Shown here: piece by piece, positions 1 to 10,816 of the stretch
How the letters are laid out: each line of letters starts with the position of its first letter
Numbering within the stretch: the first letter of the stretch is position 1
Assembly (NCBI GenBank): GCA_037976565.1
Contig: CP137679.1
Location: forward strand, 9,407,973-9,471,972
Source: Mesocentrotus franciscanus
Taxonomy: Eukaryota > Echinodermata > Echinoidea > Camarodonta > Strongylocentrotidae
Direction: 5' to 3'
DNA length: 64,000 nucleotides
The notes under the pieces: generated by a model
Told to the model about the DNA's origin: nothing
Database searches by the model: none
The model's input: only the letters and a program-made list of their open reading frames with translations
Program-made: the position numbers and the translations under genes

Positions 1-1425
1 AGCAGCATCACCAAACCAATATGTGTGTAGATTAGAGTATAATGCATCTCTGTAGAAAATGTGAAAGAAATCCGTCAAGAAATGTGGCAGTTAGAGCACA
101 TAAAAGACATATGACTTTTGACCATATAAAAGACGGAACAATGAGGGCAGCATCGGCCAAAAGTGTAGATGTGTAGATTGTACCAAGATACATCTCCTTT
201 TAAAATTTGAAAGAAATCCGTCATGAAATATGACCTGCAGAGCGCACAAAAGACAGCCACCAAAATACGACCTTAATTTGACCCTATAACAGACGGAACA
301 CAGGTGGCAGAATCACCAAACACTAAAAATGTGTACATTGTACCAAGACACACCTCCATACAACATTTGAAAGAAATCCGTCAAGAAATGTGGCAGTTAG
401 AGCGCATAAAAGACAAATGACCTCTGACCATATAAAAGACGGAACAATGAGGGCAGCATCGGCCAAAAGTGTAGATGTGTAGATTGTACCAAGATACATC
501 TCCTTTTAAAATTTGAAAGAAATCCATCATGAAATATATGACCTGCAGAGCGCACAAAAGACAGCCACCAAAATACGACCTTTGACCCTATAACAGACGG
601 AACACAGGTGGCAGAATCACCAAACACTAAAAATGTGTACATTGTACCAAGACACACCTCCATACAACATTTGAAAGAAATCCGTCAAGAAATGTGGCAG
701 TTAGAGCGCATAAAAGACATATGACCTTTGACCATATAAAAGACGGAACAATGAGGGCAGCATCGCCCAAAAGTGTAGATGTGTAGATTGTACCAAGATA
801 TATCTCCTTTCAAAATTTGAAAGAAATCCATCATGAAATATGACCTGCAGAGCGCACACTAGACACCCACCAAAATATTACCTTTGACCCTATAACGGAC
901 GGAAAACAGGTGGCAGCATCACCAAACACTAAAGATGTGTACATTGTACTAAGACACACCTCCATACAACATTTGAAAGAAATCCGTCAAGAAATGTGGC
1001 AGTTAGAGCGCATAAGACATATGACCTTTGACCATATAAAAGACGCATAAATGAGGGCAGCATGCTGGCCCAAAAGTGTAGATGTGTAGATTGTACCAAG
1101 ATACATCTCCTTTCAAAATTTGAAAGAAATCCGTTATGACCTGCAGAGCGCACACTAGACACCCACCAAAATATGACCTTTGACCCTATAAAACACGGGA
1201 CACCCGTGGCAGCATCACCAAAAACTATAGGTGAGTAGATTTTACCAACATACACTTTCATACTCAATTTGAAAGAAATCTGTTAAGAAATGATGTAGTT
1301 AGACCACACACTAGATCGAGTGCACACAAGATATCTATCGGCGGCAGCGGCTGCGGACGCGGACGCGGCGGCGTAATTACGCTGCTGAATCCAAAGTACC
1401 CCACCGGCATACTGCCGGGGGATAC
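1..1425 (+). mobile_element. Helitron-like tandem-repeat element, copy A (left end outside window)
   Basis: About ten degenerate units of 120-160 bp, each with GAAAGAAATCCGTCAAGAAA, a TGACCTTTGACC block, TATAAAAGACGG and GGCAGCATCACC. It ends in a GC-rich tail with GCTGCTGAATCC and a short 3' hairpin, CCGGCA-TAC-TGCCGG, then GGGATAC and an AAT-rich run. A terminal hairpin just before the 3' end, no obvious target duplication, internal tandem repeats and a flanking microsatellite resemble non-autonomous Helitron/Helentron (HINE-type) elements. No protein is encoded. Confidence 0.6.
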
Positions 1426-2319
1426 AATAATACACATTTCTCTTTTTACCAGCATCACATGGACATGCACCATAGGGTCTATAATATTGATTTACCATGA
1501 AGCTTGAGTACTTGGAAACATAGTTAGCTATGCTTTTTATGCCAAACTCAATTTTAGCAAACATTGTTACAGTTGATAGGAGACATAGTTTCTCACTTCT
1601 GGTATGTCACAAAAATTGACCCAAACCCAAGAAATGACCCACATATGAACACTATTATTCAATATTTACATAAATTACAAACATTGGATAAGTAATACGC
1701 CCTCTGTCGATTACATTTACGCCGACAATTCTCATATTTCAGTTGAAACAAACATTCCATTTAAGATTTTAAGATCAATTTAATAAAATGCTTTATATCC
1801 AGGGGTGATAGTGACCACTAAAAAAAAAAATTTTTTTTTTTTTTTCCCCGACCACCGTCCCCATGTGTAAAAAAAAAAAGGATCCAAGGAAAAAAAATGG
1901 CATCTTAGAACATTCCCCCCTTTTGAGTAAGAAAATTGGAAAAAACAGGGAAAAAGCGGGAAAATAAGGGAAAAAGCGGGAAAATAGGGGTAAAATAGGG
2001 AAACCGATTTAAATCGGGTAATTATCAGGCCTGTAGGCCTATATCGTACAGGGTATTTCAATTTTTCTTGTTATGAAGATAAAGTTAAAAAGTATAAAGT
2101 AAATATCTTTGTGCATTTTTTGTATACATAGCTTGCTCTATCATGCACTGGTACCAACTCTTTTGCATATCTATCTTGCATGGAAACGAGAAAAATTTCC
2201 ATTTGAATGTTTTCGAAAAATACAAGCATGAAATTAATTTTTAAAATGAGGTCATGTGAATTGAGGTCACGTGAATTTGTGGGGGCAAGTTAAATGAACC
2301 AGTATTTTTGATCACTTAC

Positions 2320-2412
2320 CTGGACCATGCCTTCTACCATGATCTTGTTTGTAAGATACTCTGACCAGCAATCTGCACAGAATTTATGGTTGCACTCAAT
2401 ACCTGTCAAGGA
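2320..2412 (-). CDS. arih1: Ariadne-1 coding exon 4 (RING1 zinc ligands, UbcH7-binding loop)
   Basis: A 93-base exon encoding 31 residues, [20 protein letters not shown] then [11 protein letters not shown]. It matches ARIH1 [20 protein letters not shown] and the following KIMEEGMGQ. It supplies Cys, His, Cys, Cys of RING1 (ECxHxFCxxCW). The acceptor is TTTGCAG|TCCTTG and the donor GGTCCAG|GTAAGT, both phase 0. The remaining RING1, IBR, RING2 (catalytic Cys) and Ariadne domains must lie left of the window. It is separated from exon 3 by a 17.3-kb intron packed with repeats. Confidence 0.88.
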
Positions 2413-2667
2413 CTGCAAAACACAAGATAAAAGCAATTAATAAACAAAAAGATTTTAATCTTTCCACATTCCCATTGAATTTCAAATAAAAACACACAAA
2501 TTACATGCCACTTCATGTAATGTTCATGTATGTTGGTATAATGTTAAGCACTTAGACACAACATGTAGAGCACTATATGAAGAATTATTATTGTTATTAT
2601 TTATTTTTATTATAATTATCATTACTATTATTAGTAGTAGTATCAGCAATATTGTCATTATTGTGTA

Positions 2668-2693
2668 GTAGTAGTAGTAGTAGTAGTAGTAGA

Positions 2694-2778
<85 letters not shown>
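2668..2778. repeat. (AGT)n microsatellite
   Basis: A nearly pure AGT/TAG run with a few interruptions. The long Tyr-rich minus-strand frame over it is an artefact of the repeat. Confidence 0.95.
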
Positions 2779-2977
2779 CATGCTTATAATGGCATCAATT
2801 GCTTGCAACAACAATGCAAAAAAGAAAACAAAACAAACAAGTTCAGATGGTCACGCTAAAAGAAGAAATATACAAAAAGAAAGGAAAAGGTGGGAACATA
2901 GAAAAGATATCTCCTACTCTTCTCCCCTATTATGTTTTCATGTGTATACATAATAAGCAAATAATTACCGTTGGTGA

Positions 2978-3099
2978 AGGTGATGGGACAAACTATCACT
3001 TCCAAGGCAATCTGGATGTAGCTATCTTTCCGAAGCGAAGCTGAGGAAAGATAGCGTATACATTCAGATCGCCGAGGAAGTGATAATTTGCCATCGCCT
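2978..3099 (-). ncRNA. Long imperfect hairpin locus 1 (candidate structured transcript)
   Basis: The arms 2978-3031 and 3045-3099 pair over about 50 positions with few mismatches, closing on a perfect 11-bp stem GCTATCTTTCC / GGAAAGATAGC around a 13-base loop. On the minus strand a TATAAAG (3126-3132) lies just upstream of the hairpin and a CCAAT box (ATTGGTC, 3426-3430) about 300 bases further up, the same layout as at 8.3 and 55.7 kb. Transcription is inferred; a foldback transposon is the alternative. Confidence 0.4.
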
Positions 3100-3797
3100 G
3101 AAACCAATGAAAAGGTGATTATATGCTTTATATTCCACATCGGAAACATTTCACTTCTTCCTTCATTTTAGAGCAACAAGTCATCAATTGACAGCTAGCA
3201 AACGGTGTACGATATGATACGTACAGTGCATGCAGTATGGTGGTGTGACCATAGTTCGCGTTCTAACACTAAAAGCGCTTAAAGAGGAGAGCAATACTCA
3301 ACGTATACAATTAAAGTGCGTTGCACTCGTACTGAAGATAGTAGTACTATCTACACAGTGTAACAAACTTTTCTTCTCCCATCAATGATGGGCGAACTAT
3401 CTTTCATCACGTGATTTACTTTTGACCAATCGTAGAGCAAGATTCTTAGTATGTGGAATATAATACACAATACTAAACATGATATACATACTGTAGTACC
3501 TGTATATACATTGCTGTATAGCTACAACTTCATGTATCATCACTATCAATACATAAACCCTACCAAACACGTCAAATATATTTGTAAACTGTCAGACAAT
3601 GACATGGTCTACTGTAGGAGGGGGACAGGGACATTTACATAATGCCTTTCACACCCCCCCCCCCCACAAAAAGGTGCCTCTTACTCCCCCACCATGTTTT
3701 GCATGTGTATACAGGTACATGTACATGTACAACAACGTATTCCTGCAAGTTCCATCATCAATTATCATTCCCAATACATGTACCCGGCCCCATACAG

Positions 3798-4055
3798 TTA
3801 TGTCTTTACTTTATAAATAATACCCATATTTCGCAAAATAATTTTGCAAATATTGTCGAGGTGATTTTGCCAAGAAAGCTTTTTATCAACCGTTACACCA
3901 AGAAATTTATAAAATGAAACGCACTCCAATGGGGTATTTTCCAAAACTATGTTTGCTGGCAATGAAACTATAGATTTACTAAACAACAAAAATTTTGTTT
4001 TCTGGAGATTCAAAGATAATTTGTTCACTCTAATCCACGATAAGATATTACACAT
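3798..4055 (-). pseudogene. Non-LTR retrotransposon RT fragment (Jockey/CR1-like)
   Basis: An 85-residue frame with ILSWIRVNKLSLNLQKTKFL and, later, FYKFLGVTVDKKLSWQNHLD. The NKLSLN-KTKFLLFS and KFLGVxxDxxLxWxxH motifs are the thumb-side region of LINE reverse transcriptases. Only this C-terminal part is present, so it is a 5'-truncated dead copy. It lies immediately upstream of Helitron-like copy B. Confidence 0.75.
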
Positions 4056-4374
4056 TTCAATATTAATTATTTATTGATCTTTGAGAGTCTTTATGAGACA
4101 AAAATGAATTTGTGTCATCAGTAAGATCGACAAAAGTCATTAATATATGAAATAAACTAGAAATATTGCAATCTGTATTGCCGCGCAATGCGAATGTATC
4201 CCCCGGCACTGGCAGCGATTTTTGTGTCATCCTTAAGTTCGAAGGAGGGACGAAGATCCTCTCTCCCCTGGAACAAAAGGATGACGTAGAGATCGCCACT
4301 AGTGGGCTCAGACTATTGCCAAGACTAGGAGCAGCATTACCAAAACAATATGTGTGTAGATTAGAGTATTATGC

Positions 4375-4688
4375 ATACCTGCCAACATTTGAAAATAAGA
4401 ATTAGGGATTTTTAGCATGGTATGCCTTCAAAAATAAGAAATCGCCCATGCAGCGGCAGCGTAACTGGCAATATGCGGTAAATCTGTACAAAAAAGCGAG
4501 CATAAATTCGCTGCTCGATCATGCATGCAGCCATTCAACGCACGCAATACATGAACTCTCAAATCGCGGCACATGATAAAACAAGCTTAATTTGGCTTTA
4601 GCAACTTTATTTTTATTTTTTTTAAATGAAGAAGAAAAAAAATGAAAAATCAGAATATTCTGAATTATTCGGAAGGGTTGGCAGGTAT
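4375..4688. mobile_element. 314-bp TIR element (short form) within the composite
   Basis: The left end ATACCTGCCAAC is shared with the composite and its own right end is GTTGGCAGGTAT (4677-4688). Words such as AAATCGCGGCA and AATATTC near the right end recur before the outer right end at 6315-6326, so the two right halves are related copies. Confidence 0.5.
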
Positions 4689-4791
4689 GGGAGAATTTAA
4701 CTTACTCTAGTCAATTCAATTCGGTGTAGCAATTGTCCAAGCCAACACACCTACGGCAACATTTGATATGCATCGATCAAACTATACACAG

Positions 4792-5671
4792 TAGGGCTGT
4801 GCATAATCGTGTAATGAGGTACTCGAGTACACTCCCAGCCTTGCCCGCGAATACTCGAATACTCGTACGCCATGTTTTGTTTTGTTTTTTTTGTTTTTGT
4901 TTTTTTTTATATTTAAAAATAAAACTTAATACCTAGCTAGCCTTTATTTTGGTGATTTTACTCACACAAATAAGCCTGAGTCGGTACAGTCCTGACTGTT
5001 TTTTCGAAGCCGACGCTCCGATAAAAATAATACAAATAGATCTAGTCTAGATCTAGTCTAGATCTAGAATCTATGTCACCGAAGAAAAGGATTATGTCGG
5101 AATGCAGACTTTGGACTTGCGCGCCCCTATCACCGAAGAAAAGGATTATGTCGCAATGCGGACTTTGGACTCGCGCAGCCATTGTTACCGAAGAAAATGA
5201 TTATGTCGCAATGCGGACTTTGGACTAGGGCAGACATTGTCACCGAAGAAAAGGATTATGTTGTAAAGCGGACTTTGGACTCGCGCAGCCATTGCTACCG
5301 AAGAAAAGGATTATGTCGCAATGCGGCCTTTGGACTCGCGCAGCCATTGTTACCGAAGGGAATTATGTCAGCGCTTTGGAGGCCTATAGCTACCTTGCTC
5401 AGAAAAGATCTCCTGCGTAATAAATCGACACTTTTTATTAAATCTCTTCCCTTCAAATTAGGAAGGTGGGTTAGCTTTAAAAAGTATTCTTTAATTATTC
5501 GCATTATGTTGAGACACAGAGATGGTTGTAAAACCACTGAAAAAATAGCCAAAAAATAAATAAATAAATAAATAAAAAATGGCGGCCGAGTATTTGAGTA
5601 CGAGAAATCGTACACGAGTAGCTGTCAACAGTGCGAGTATTCGAGTATTCGACTACACGTCGCAGCCTTAA
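4792..5671. mobile_element. hAT-like non-autonomous element with inverted ends
   Basis: The left end TAGGGCTGTGCATAATCG and right end CGACGTGTAG... (read inverted, TAAGGCTGCGACG) share GGCTG-G and then the word CGAATACTCGAATACTCG in inverted orientation (left near 4850, right near 5640). ATACACAG before and ATACACAA after fit an 8-bp target duplication with one mismatch, as for hAT elements. It carries a 55-bp minisatellite and no transposase. Confidence 0.55.
5078..5372. repeat. 55-bp minisatellite, about 5.3 copies
   Basis: Units start ACCGAAGAAAAGGATTATGT at 5078, 5132, 5187, 5242, 5297 and 5352 (spacing 54-55 bp). Each unit contains GCGGACTTTGGACTCGCGCA. Because 55 is not a multiple of three, the repeat changes frame each unit, and the open frame across it is incidental. 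Confidence 0.85.
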
Positions 5672-7156
5672 TACACAATACATGTACGGTACCCATCGCT
5701 GCCCCACTCCACCGACACTGACTCAGCTCCGGGCCGTGGTACCGCATTGCAGCGTGCGTTCACTCTGTATACCAAAGTCCCAACACACTTCTTCCAAATA
5801 CTGGATTAGACAATTGAAAAGTCAGTACGGTACGGTAAACTCCATGAATCCATCAAGCGAGCGTATTCCTTGGGTTTAGAAAGACATTATAAGTAAAACT
5901 GACAAACTTTTGCAAGTGTAGTAACCATTCCTGATCACGCGTCGAAGCTAACCCGCTCTCTCAAGCTCGATCGACGTACGTGAAGAATTAGCGTTGCATG
6001 TACTTGTATGCGCTTGTATGCGTGTGTGTGTACGTGTTTGGAGCGTACATGCCAGGCCAGACGCTATATACACACACATGTAGAGATCAGTGGCACAAAT
6101 ATGCCGCAAAATATACAAGCCAAATGAGCTTCCGCGGCCTTCAACACACACAGTATACTATATGAGAGCTCTCACACAAATCGCGGCAAATGGTAAAATA
6201 AGCGCAATATGGCTTAAAGTTTTCGGATATTTCAAATTTCCAAAATGCGGAATATTCCGAATTTTAAGGTCCTAAAATTCCAGAAATGCGGAATATTCTG
6301 GAAAATGTGGAAGGGTTGGCAGGTATGTATAATGCATCTCTATAGAAAATTTGAAAGAAATGTGTCAAGAAATGTGGCCTGCATAGCACACACATTTCCA
6401 CCACAAATATGACCTGACACTATAAAAGATGGAACACTGGGGGCAGCATCACCAAAAACAATAGGCTTGTAGATTTTACGATACACCTCCATACAAAATT
6501 TGAAAGAAATCTGTCAAGAAATGTGGCAGTTAGAGCGCACAAAAGACAGCCACCAAAATATGACCTTTGACTCTATAACAGATGGAACACAGGTGGCAGC
6601 ATCAACAAAAATTAAAGATGTGTAGATTTTATTAAGACACACCTCCATACAAAATTTGAATGAAATCTGTCAAGAAATGTGACAGAGCTCACAAAAGACA
6701 GCCACCAAACCAATATGTGTGTAGATTAGAGTATAATGCATCTCTGTAGAAAATTTGAAAGAAATCTTTTAAGAAATGTGGCAGTTAGAGCGCACAAAAG
6801 ACCAAAATATGACCTTTGACCCTATAACCGACGGAACACAGGTGGCAGCATCACCAAACAGTAAAGATGTGTAGATTTTACTAATTAAGACACACCTCCA
6901 TACAAAATTTGAAAGAAATCCGTCAAGAAATGTGGCAGTTAGAGCGCATAAAAGACATGTGACCTTTGACACTATAAAGTATGGAACAATGAGGACAGCA
7001 TCGCCCAAAAGTGTAGATGTGTATATTGTACCAAGATACATCTCTATACAAAATTTGAAAGGAATCCATCAAGAAATGTGGTCTGCAGAGTGCATGCACT
7101 CACACTTCCTGCAAAATATGACCTTTGACCCTATAAAAGACTGAATACTGGAGGCA

Positions 7157-7338
7157 GTTGTGGCGTGCGCCTGTAATCCAGCTAACAGTGGAATTTACAA
7201 TCTGATTCAGCCAAGGACGCAGGTTCAAAGCTGAGTCAAGTCTTTCAGATGGTGATGTTTAAAGGTCGGTCCCCAGACGTAAATAATCAAATCTGATTGA
7301 TACACGTCTGTAAAAATCCAATACATACACACATGCAG
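7157..7338 (+). mobile_element. SINE-like insertion with a 7SL/Alu-like head
   Basis: Interrupts a tandem unit of copy B: GGCAG lies before and TGCAGCATCACC resumes after, a possible 4-5 bp duplication. The head GGCGTGCGCCTGTAATCCAG followed by CTA is nearly identical to the Alu domain of 7SL RNA. A B-box-like GGTTCAAAGC follows about 60 bases later. A tail with AATACATACACACA precedes the junction. The 7SL origin is an inference from this one stretch. Confidence 0.5.
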
Positions 7339-7875
7339 CATCACCAAAATCTATAGGCTTGTCAATTATACCAAGATACACCTTCGTTCAAAATTTGAAC
7401 AAAATCCCTTGAGAAATGTGGAGCGCACACAAACCATCCACAAAAATATGGCCTTTTACCCTATAGAAGACGGAACACTGGGGGCAGCATCACCAAAAAT
7501 TATAGGTGTGTAGATTTTACCAACATACACTTTCATACACAATTCAAAGAAATGTGTCAAGAAATGTTGCCATTAGACCGCACACTGGAATGCACACAAG
7601 ACATCTATCAAAATATGACCTTTGACCCTATAAAAGACGGAACACTGGGGGCAGCATCACCAAAAATTATAGGTGTGTAGATTATACCAAGATACACCTA
7701 CATACAAAATTTGAAAGAATCTGTCAAGGATTGTGGCAGTTAGAGCGCACACAAGAATATGACGTGGCAGACGCGGCGGCAGCGTAACGTACGCTGCTGA
7801 ATCCAAAGTATCCTCCGGCTTACTGCAGGGGGATACAACAACAATATTAATACATGTATAACAATAATCCTTATT

Positions 7876-8440
7876 ATATACCTCACTTTAGAAATCTAGC
7901 CATCTGATTGGTCGAAATTGGAGTCGTGATTTCAAGCCATGCCCAACTCACAGGGCATAGCAATAGCCCACAGGGCCTAGTTAAAAGTTTCTACCCTCTG
8001 CCTCATTATCCTGCGACTCCCATTGGTTTACTGCGATCCCCATTGGTTTGCGTGTTAAAATTGTCTACGTGCGAGCACGGACGCCGGTACAGTGCTCTTT
8101 GTCTGCGATTCCCAAATGATTGAAACTTTCACTCGAAGATTAAGCGAAGATTAACAGACAGTGTTTCAGATTTTCTGTGATGTTTTAACACATTTTTACT
8201 CACTAAAAGGCTAAGGTAAGAATTCTTGGTAGATTTTTGTTTTAATTCGGCATATAAAAGTCATATTGACTGCTTTAATACTCGAGGACTAGCTGTTTCT
8301 ATACTGGCTCGCGGGATAGTTGAATCCCCTGCTATCACACCTCGGCGCGCCGCCCACCTAGGCGCCCCTCGGGGTGATAGCAGGGGATTCAACTATCCAT
8401 GATAAAAACAGCTAATCTCTAACAGTCGATATAACTATAC
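7876..8440 (+). ncRNA. CCAAT/TATA-preceded hairpin locus 2 (perfect 25-bp stem)
   Basis: Four ATTGG boxes (7907, 7917, 8022, 8042) and TATAAAAG at 8253-8260 precede a nested inverted repeat. The core stem 8314-8338 / 8374-8398 is 25 bp with no mismatch around a 35-base GC-rich loop (CCTCGGCGCGCCG...CTAGGCG). Outer arms (8284-8301 with 8401-8420, 8262-8274 with 8421-8433) extend it. The whole 560-bp block recurs at 55.30-55.82 kb. No ORF spans it. It may be a small structured-RNA gene or a repeat; the promoter-like flank favours the first. Confidence 0.45.
8253..8260 (+). promoter_or_regulatory. TATA-like box of hairpin locus 2
   Basis: TATAAAAG about 24 bases before the outer stem GAGGACTAGCTG and 210-345 bases after the ATTGG boxes. 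The same box sits at the same place in the 55-kb copy. Confidence 0.4.
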
Positions 8441-9845
8441 TATAATTTGGCTAATCTTGTGTGTCCTTCCGTTTATTTGACGGCGCTTTTCTCCGTGGTT
8501 TTCCACTCAATCGAGCTGGAATTTTTTCCAAACATGGTTAAATTGTTCGCAGATTGTCATGAGGGGGGTTGTTTGTGGTATTTTGGTCGCATTATTTAAA
8601 GTTTTTTTAAAATTCGTAACTTTTTTGCATTCTGTTTCGCAGCCCTGAGTATAGCCTTGAAGTTCCGAGTCCCGTTGACCTTTCTTGGGTCAGCGAAAAA
8701 CAATGCATGCCATGCCAACCGGGTACGTACATACGTACGTACGTGCTCTGGCTGCATATGTAAATGTAAACAGCATACCTATTAATCAGCCGACTCTCAA
8801 TGTTGACCGGTGAGTTCGACTTTCTGACAAACTTATTTAATTATTTTATTGTGAATGATTCTGCAGTTAAGCCCCATTATGTAATTCCAACGTATAATAA
8901 ATTTGTTTGGCTGATATAATACAGAGTACCGTACAAAACTTGGTGCAAAGATTGTGTACCCTGTACCGATACTGAAAGTGAAACGCTACTTAAGTGATTA
9001 TCATTGTTGTGCTGATTGAGTGAGAGGATAACCGCGCGTGCACGCGCACATATCATATGTACACTCGGCCTCCTCCACTGCACTAGCACTCAGTGTGACA
9101 AACCGGTTGTACCGCTGCATATGCCATGGTTGTACATGTACGTGTACATGTAAACTGAAAATTGTTCAATGTATTGTAGATCTGAACATATGTAATCGAT
9201 AGTTGCTGAGTAACAATTGTGAACAATAACAATACAAAATTTCAATTTTGTATGGGGGGGGGGATTCAAATTCAGAATAGTTCAAGATCTTACTTAGATT
9301 ATAGATCTAGCCTAGAGTAGAAGAAGTACACATCGTTTGTGCATGCTACGTACGCACTAGCGATAGATGCCGCGCGCCGCACACATGCACAGAGTATCAG
9401 TGCAAGTGTGGCGGTATCCTTAGCGGGGCCTATGGATATAGCCAAATACTAAATATCCTAAATTTTGTGAATGATTGATGTAATGATGATGCAGTAAATC
9501 TAAATTCCAACATAATATGAATGTAGTCCTATCATGATTATGAATGACCAAAACAAAATTCACCATGAATGTTATTGCTAACAAGTTTATCATATGTGAG
9601 AAGGTTATTTTTTCTTGATACTTAGGTCAATCTGATGACCTATTTGCCCAGTTTCATTAAAGCCTGTCTGCACTACTTTGGCCAGGAGGGATAAGACCTC
9701 CCTGCATGGTCACTGACAGGTGGTTATCTCATCAAATCAGCTCTCATTTAACATAAGAAAAGGGGGACCATGGGGGACCAACGTGTACCGATTAGGCATT
9801 GTTTGCTATATAGAGGGCGCAAGTAGCTACAAGTAGTGCAGTGGG

Positions 9846-9938
9846 GCTTTAACACATCCTTTACATTTAATCCTATATTTTAACAGATCCGACTACCTGG
9901 AACTCATCGCTCCAAGGCCAAGCTGTGCCAGTGCTCTG
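9846..9938 (+). repeat. Duplicated splice-acceptor-like segment, copy 1
   Basis: AACACATCCTTTACATTTAA leads to TATTTTAACAG and CTCCAAGGCCAAGCTGTGCC. About 880 bases later (10729-10816) the same segment recurs at roughly 85-90% identity. The TTTTAACAG is acceptor-like, but no open frame follows. Confidence 0.55.
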
Positions 9939-10728
9939 TTGCACACAGTTTAGTGGTTAGTATTTTGACCAAAGAAATGTAATATTTATTTTGAATGATT
10001 GATGCCGCAGTATGATTGATGCCGCAATAAATCTAAATTCCAACATATGATGAAGTTGTTTGGTTGGGTCAGATAATCAACTCAGTGCTAAGTTCCAAAA
10101 CCCAAAATTAAAATTGTCTTAAATTGATTTGCTATTAACCCTTTTATTTAACGGCAAATTTGATCAGATTTTCTTCTGCAAATTGGCAACACTGGCATTT
10201 TTCTTTCTATGCTACACACATTCAAAAAAAGTAATGTCTCTAAAATTCATTTACAAATAAATTAACTATATTTAATGCCAATTCATATGTAAAACAATAT
10301 TTATTAATTTATCTATTTATTCATATATTAATTAATATATTTCTGCGTGGTTAACAAAATACAAATGTAGTATGATCATAATAAACAAGCATTAGTAAAA
10401 ATGATTTTACAGACAATGAAAATACGTTGCCAATTTAAGGATTTCAATGCTTAATTTCCTTCTTTTAATTCCTGATGCCAAATGCCAAGTGGTAATTAAC
10501 ACTACACAAAGAGGCATATTGTGTGCAGATTTTTTAGCTCCTTCTGCTAATGCATCTGGTATATTTTTTTAAGGCTCTGAATCGTAAGTTATTGAGTCGA
10601 ACCACAAAATGTGGGCAATTGTCACAAATAGGTTAACCCTATTCTGACTGGGCTTTTTGAAAACAAGTGTTGACTATGGGTTTGCTGGGGGTGGGGGTCT
10701 AGATCTAATGTTTCTGCCCCGTTTCATT

Positions 10729-10816
10729 AACACATCCTTTATATTTAATCCTATATTTTAACAGATTCGGCTACCTGCAACTCAACGCTCCAAGGCCAAG
10801 CTGTGCCGGCTTGCAA
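10729..10816 (+). repeat. Duplicated splice-acceptor-like segment, copy 2
   Basis: The second copy of the 9846-9938 segment. The surrounding words AAATCTAAATTCCAACATA recur near 9493 and 10030 and, more decayed, near 8880, so a 0.5-0.9-kb block has been duplicated in tandem here. No coding potential. Confidence 0.55.

Larger units (their letters stand above)
4375..6326. mobile_element. Nested TIR insertion inside copy B
   Basis: Bounded by ATACCTGCCAAC at the left and GTTGGCAGGTAT at the right. The interrupted repeat resumes on both sides: GTATTATGC before and GTATAATGC after look like a 9-bp target duplication with one mismatch. It contains a second right end at 4677-4688 and a separate hAT-like element (4792-5671), so it is a composite. 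It encodes no recognisable transposase. Confidence 0.62.
4156..7836 (+). mobile_element. Helitron-like tandem-repeat element, copy B (split by a nested insertion)
   Basis: Begins ACTAGAAATATTGCAATCTG, includes GTATCCCCCGGCA near the left end, and ends at 7836 with the partly decayed 3' hairpin (CCGGCTTACTGCAGG) and GGGATAC. GTATCCCCCGGCAGT near the left end is the inverse of the right-end ACTGCCGGGGGATAC in copy C, so the family has short inverted ends. A nested TIR insertion occupies 4375-6326 and a 7SL-like insertion 7157-7338. The internal units are the same as in copy A. Confidence 0.62.

Noticed and set aside
1780..2061. 93-residue Phe-rich minus-strand frame
   Set aside because: Low-complexity A/T and G runs; no family motif.
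2524..2814. Long Tyr-rich minus-strand frame
   Set aside because: Translation of an (AGT)n microsatellite.
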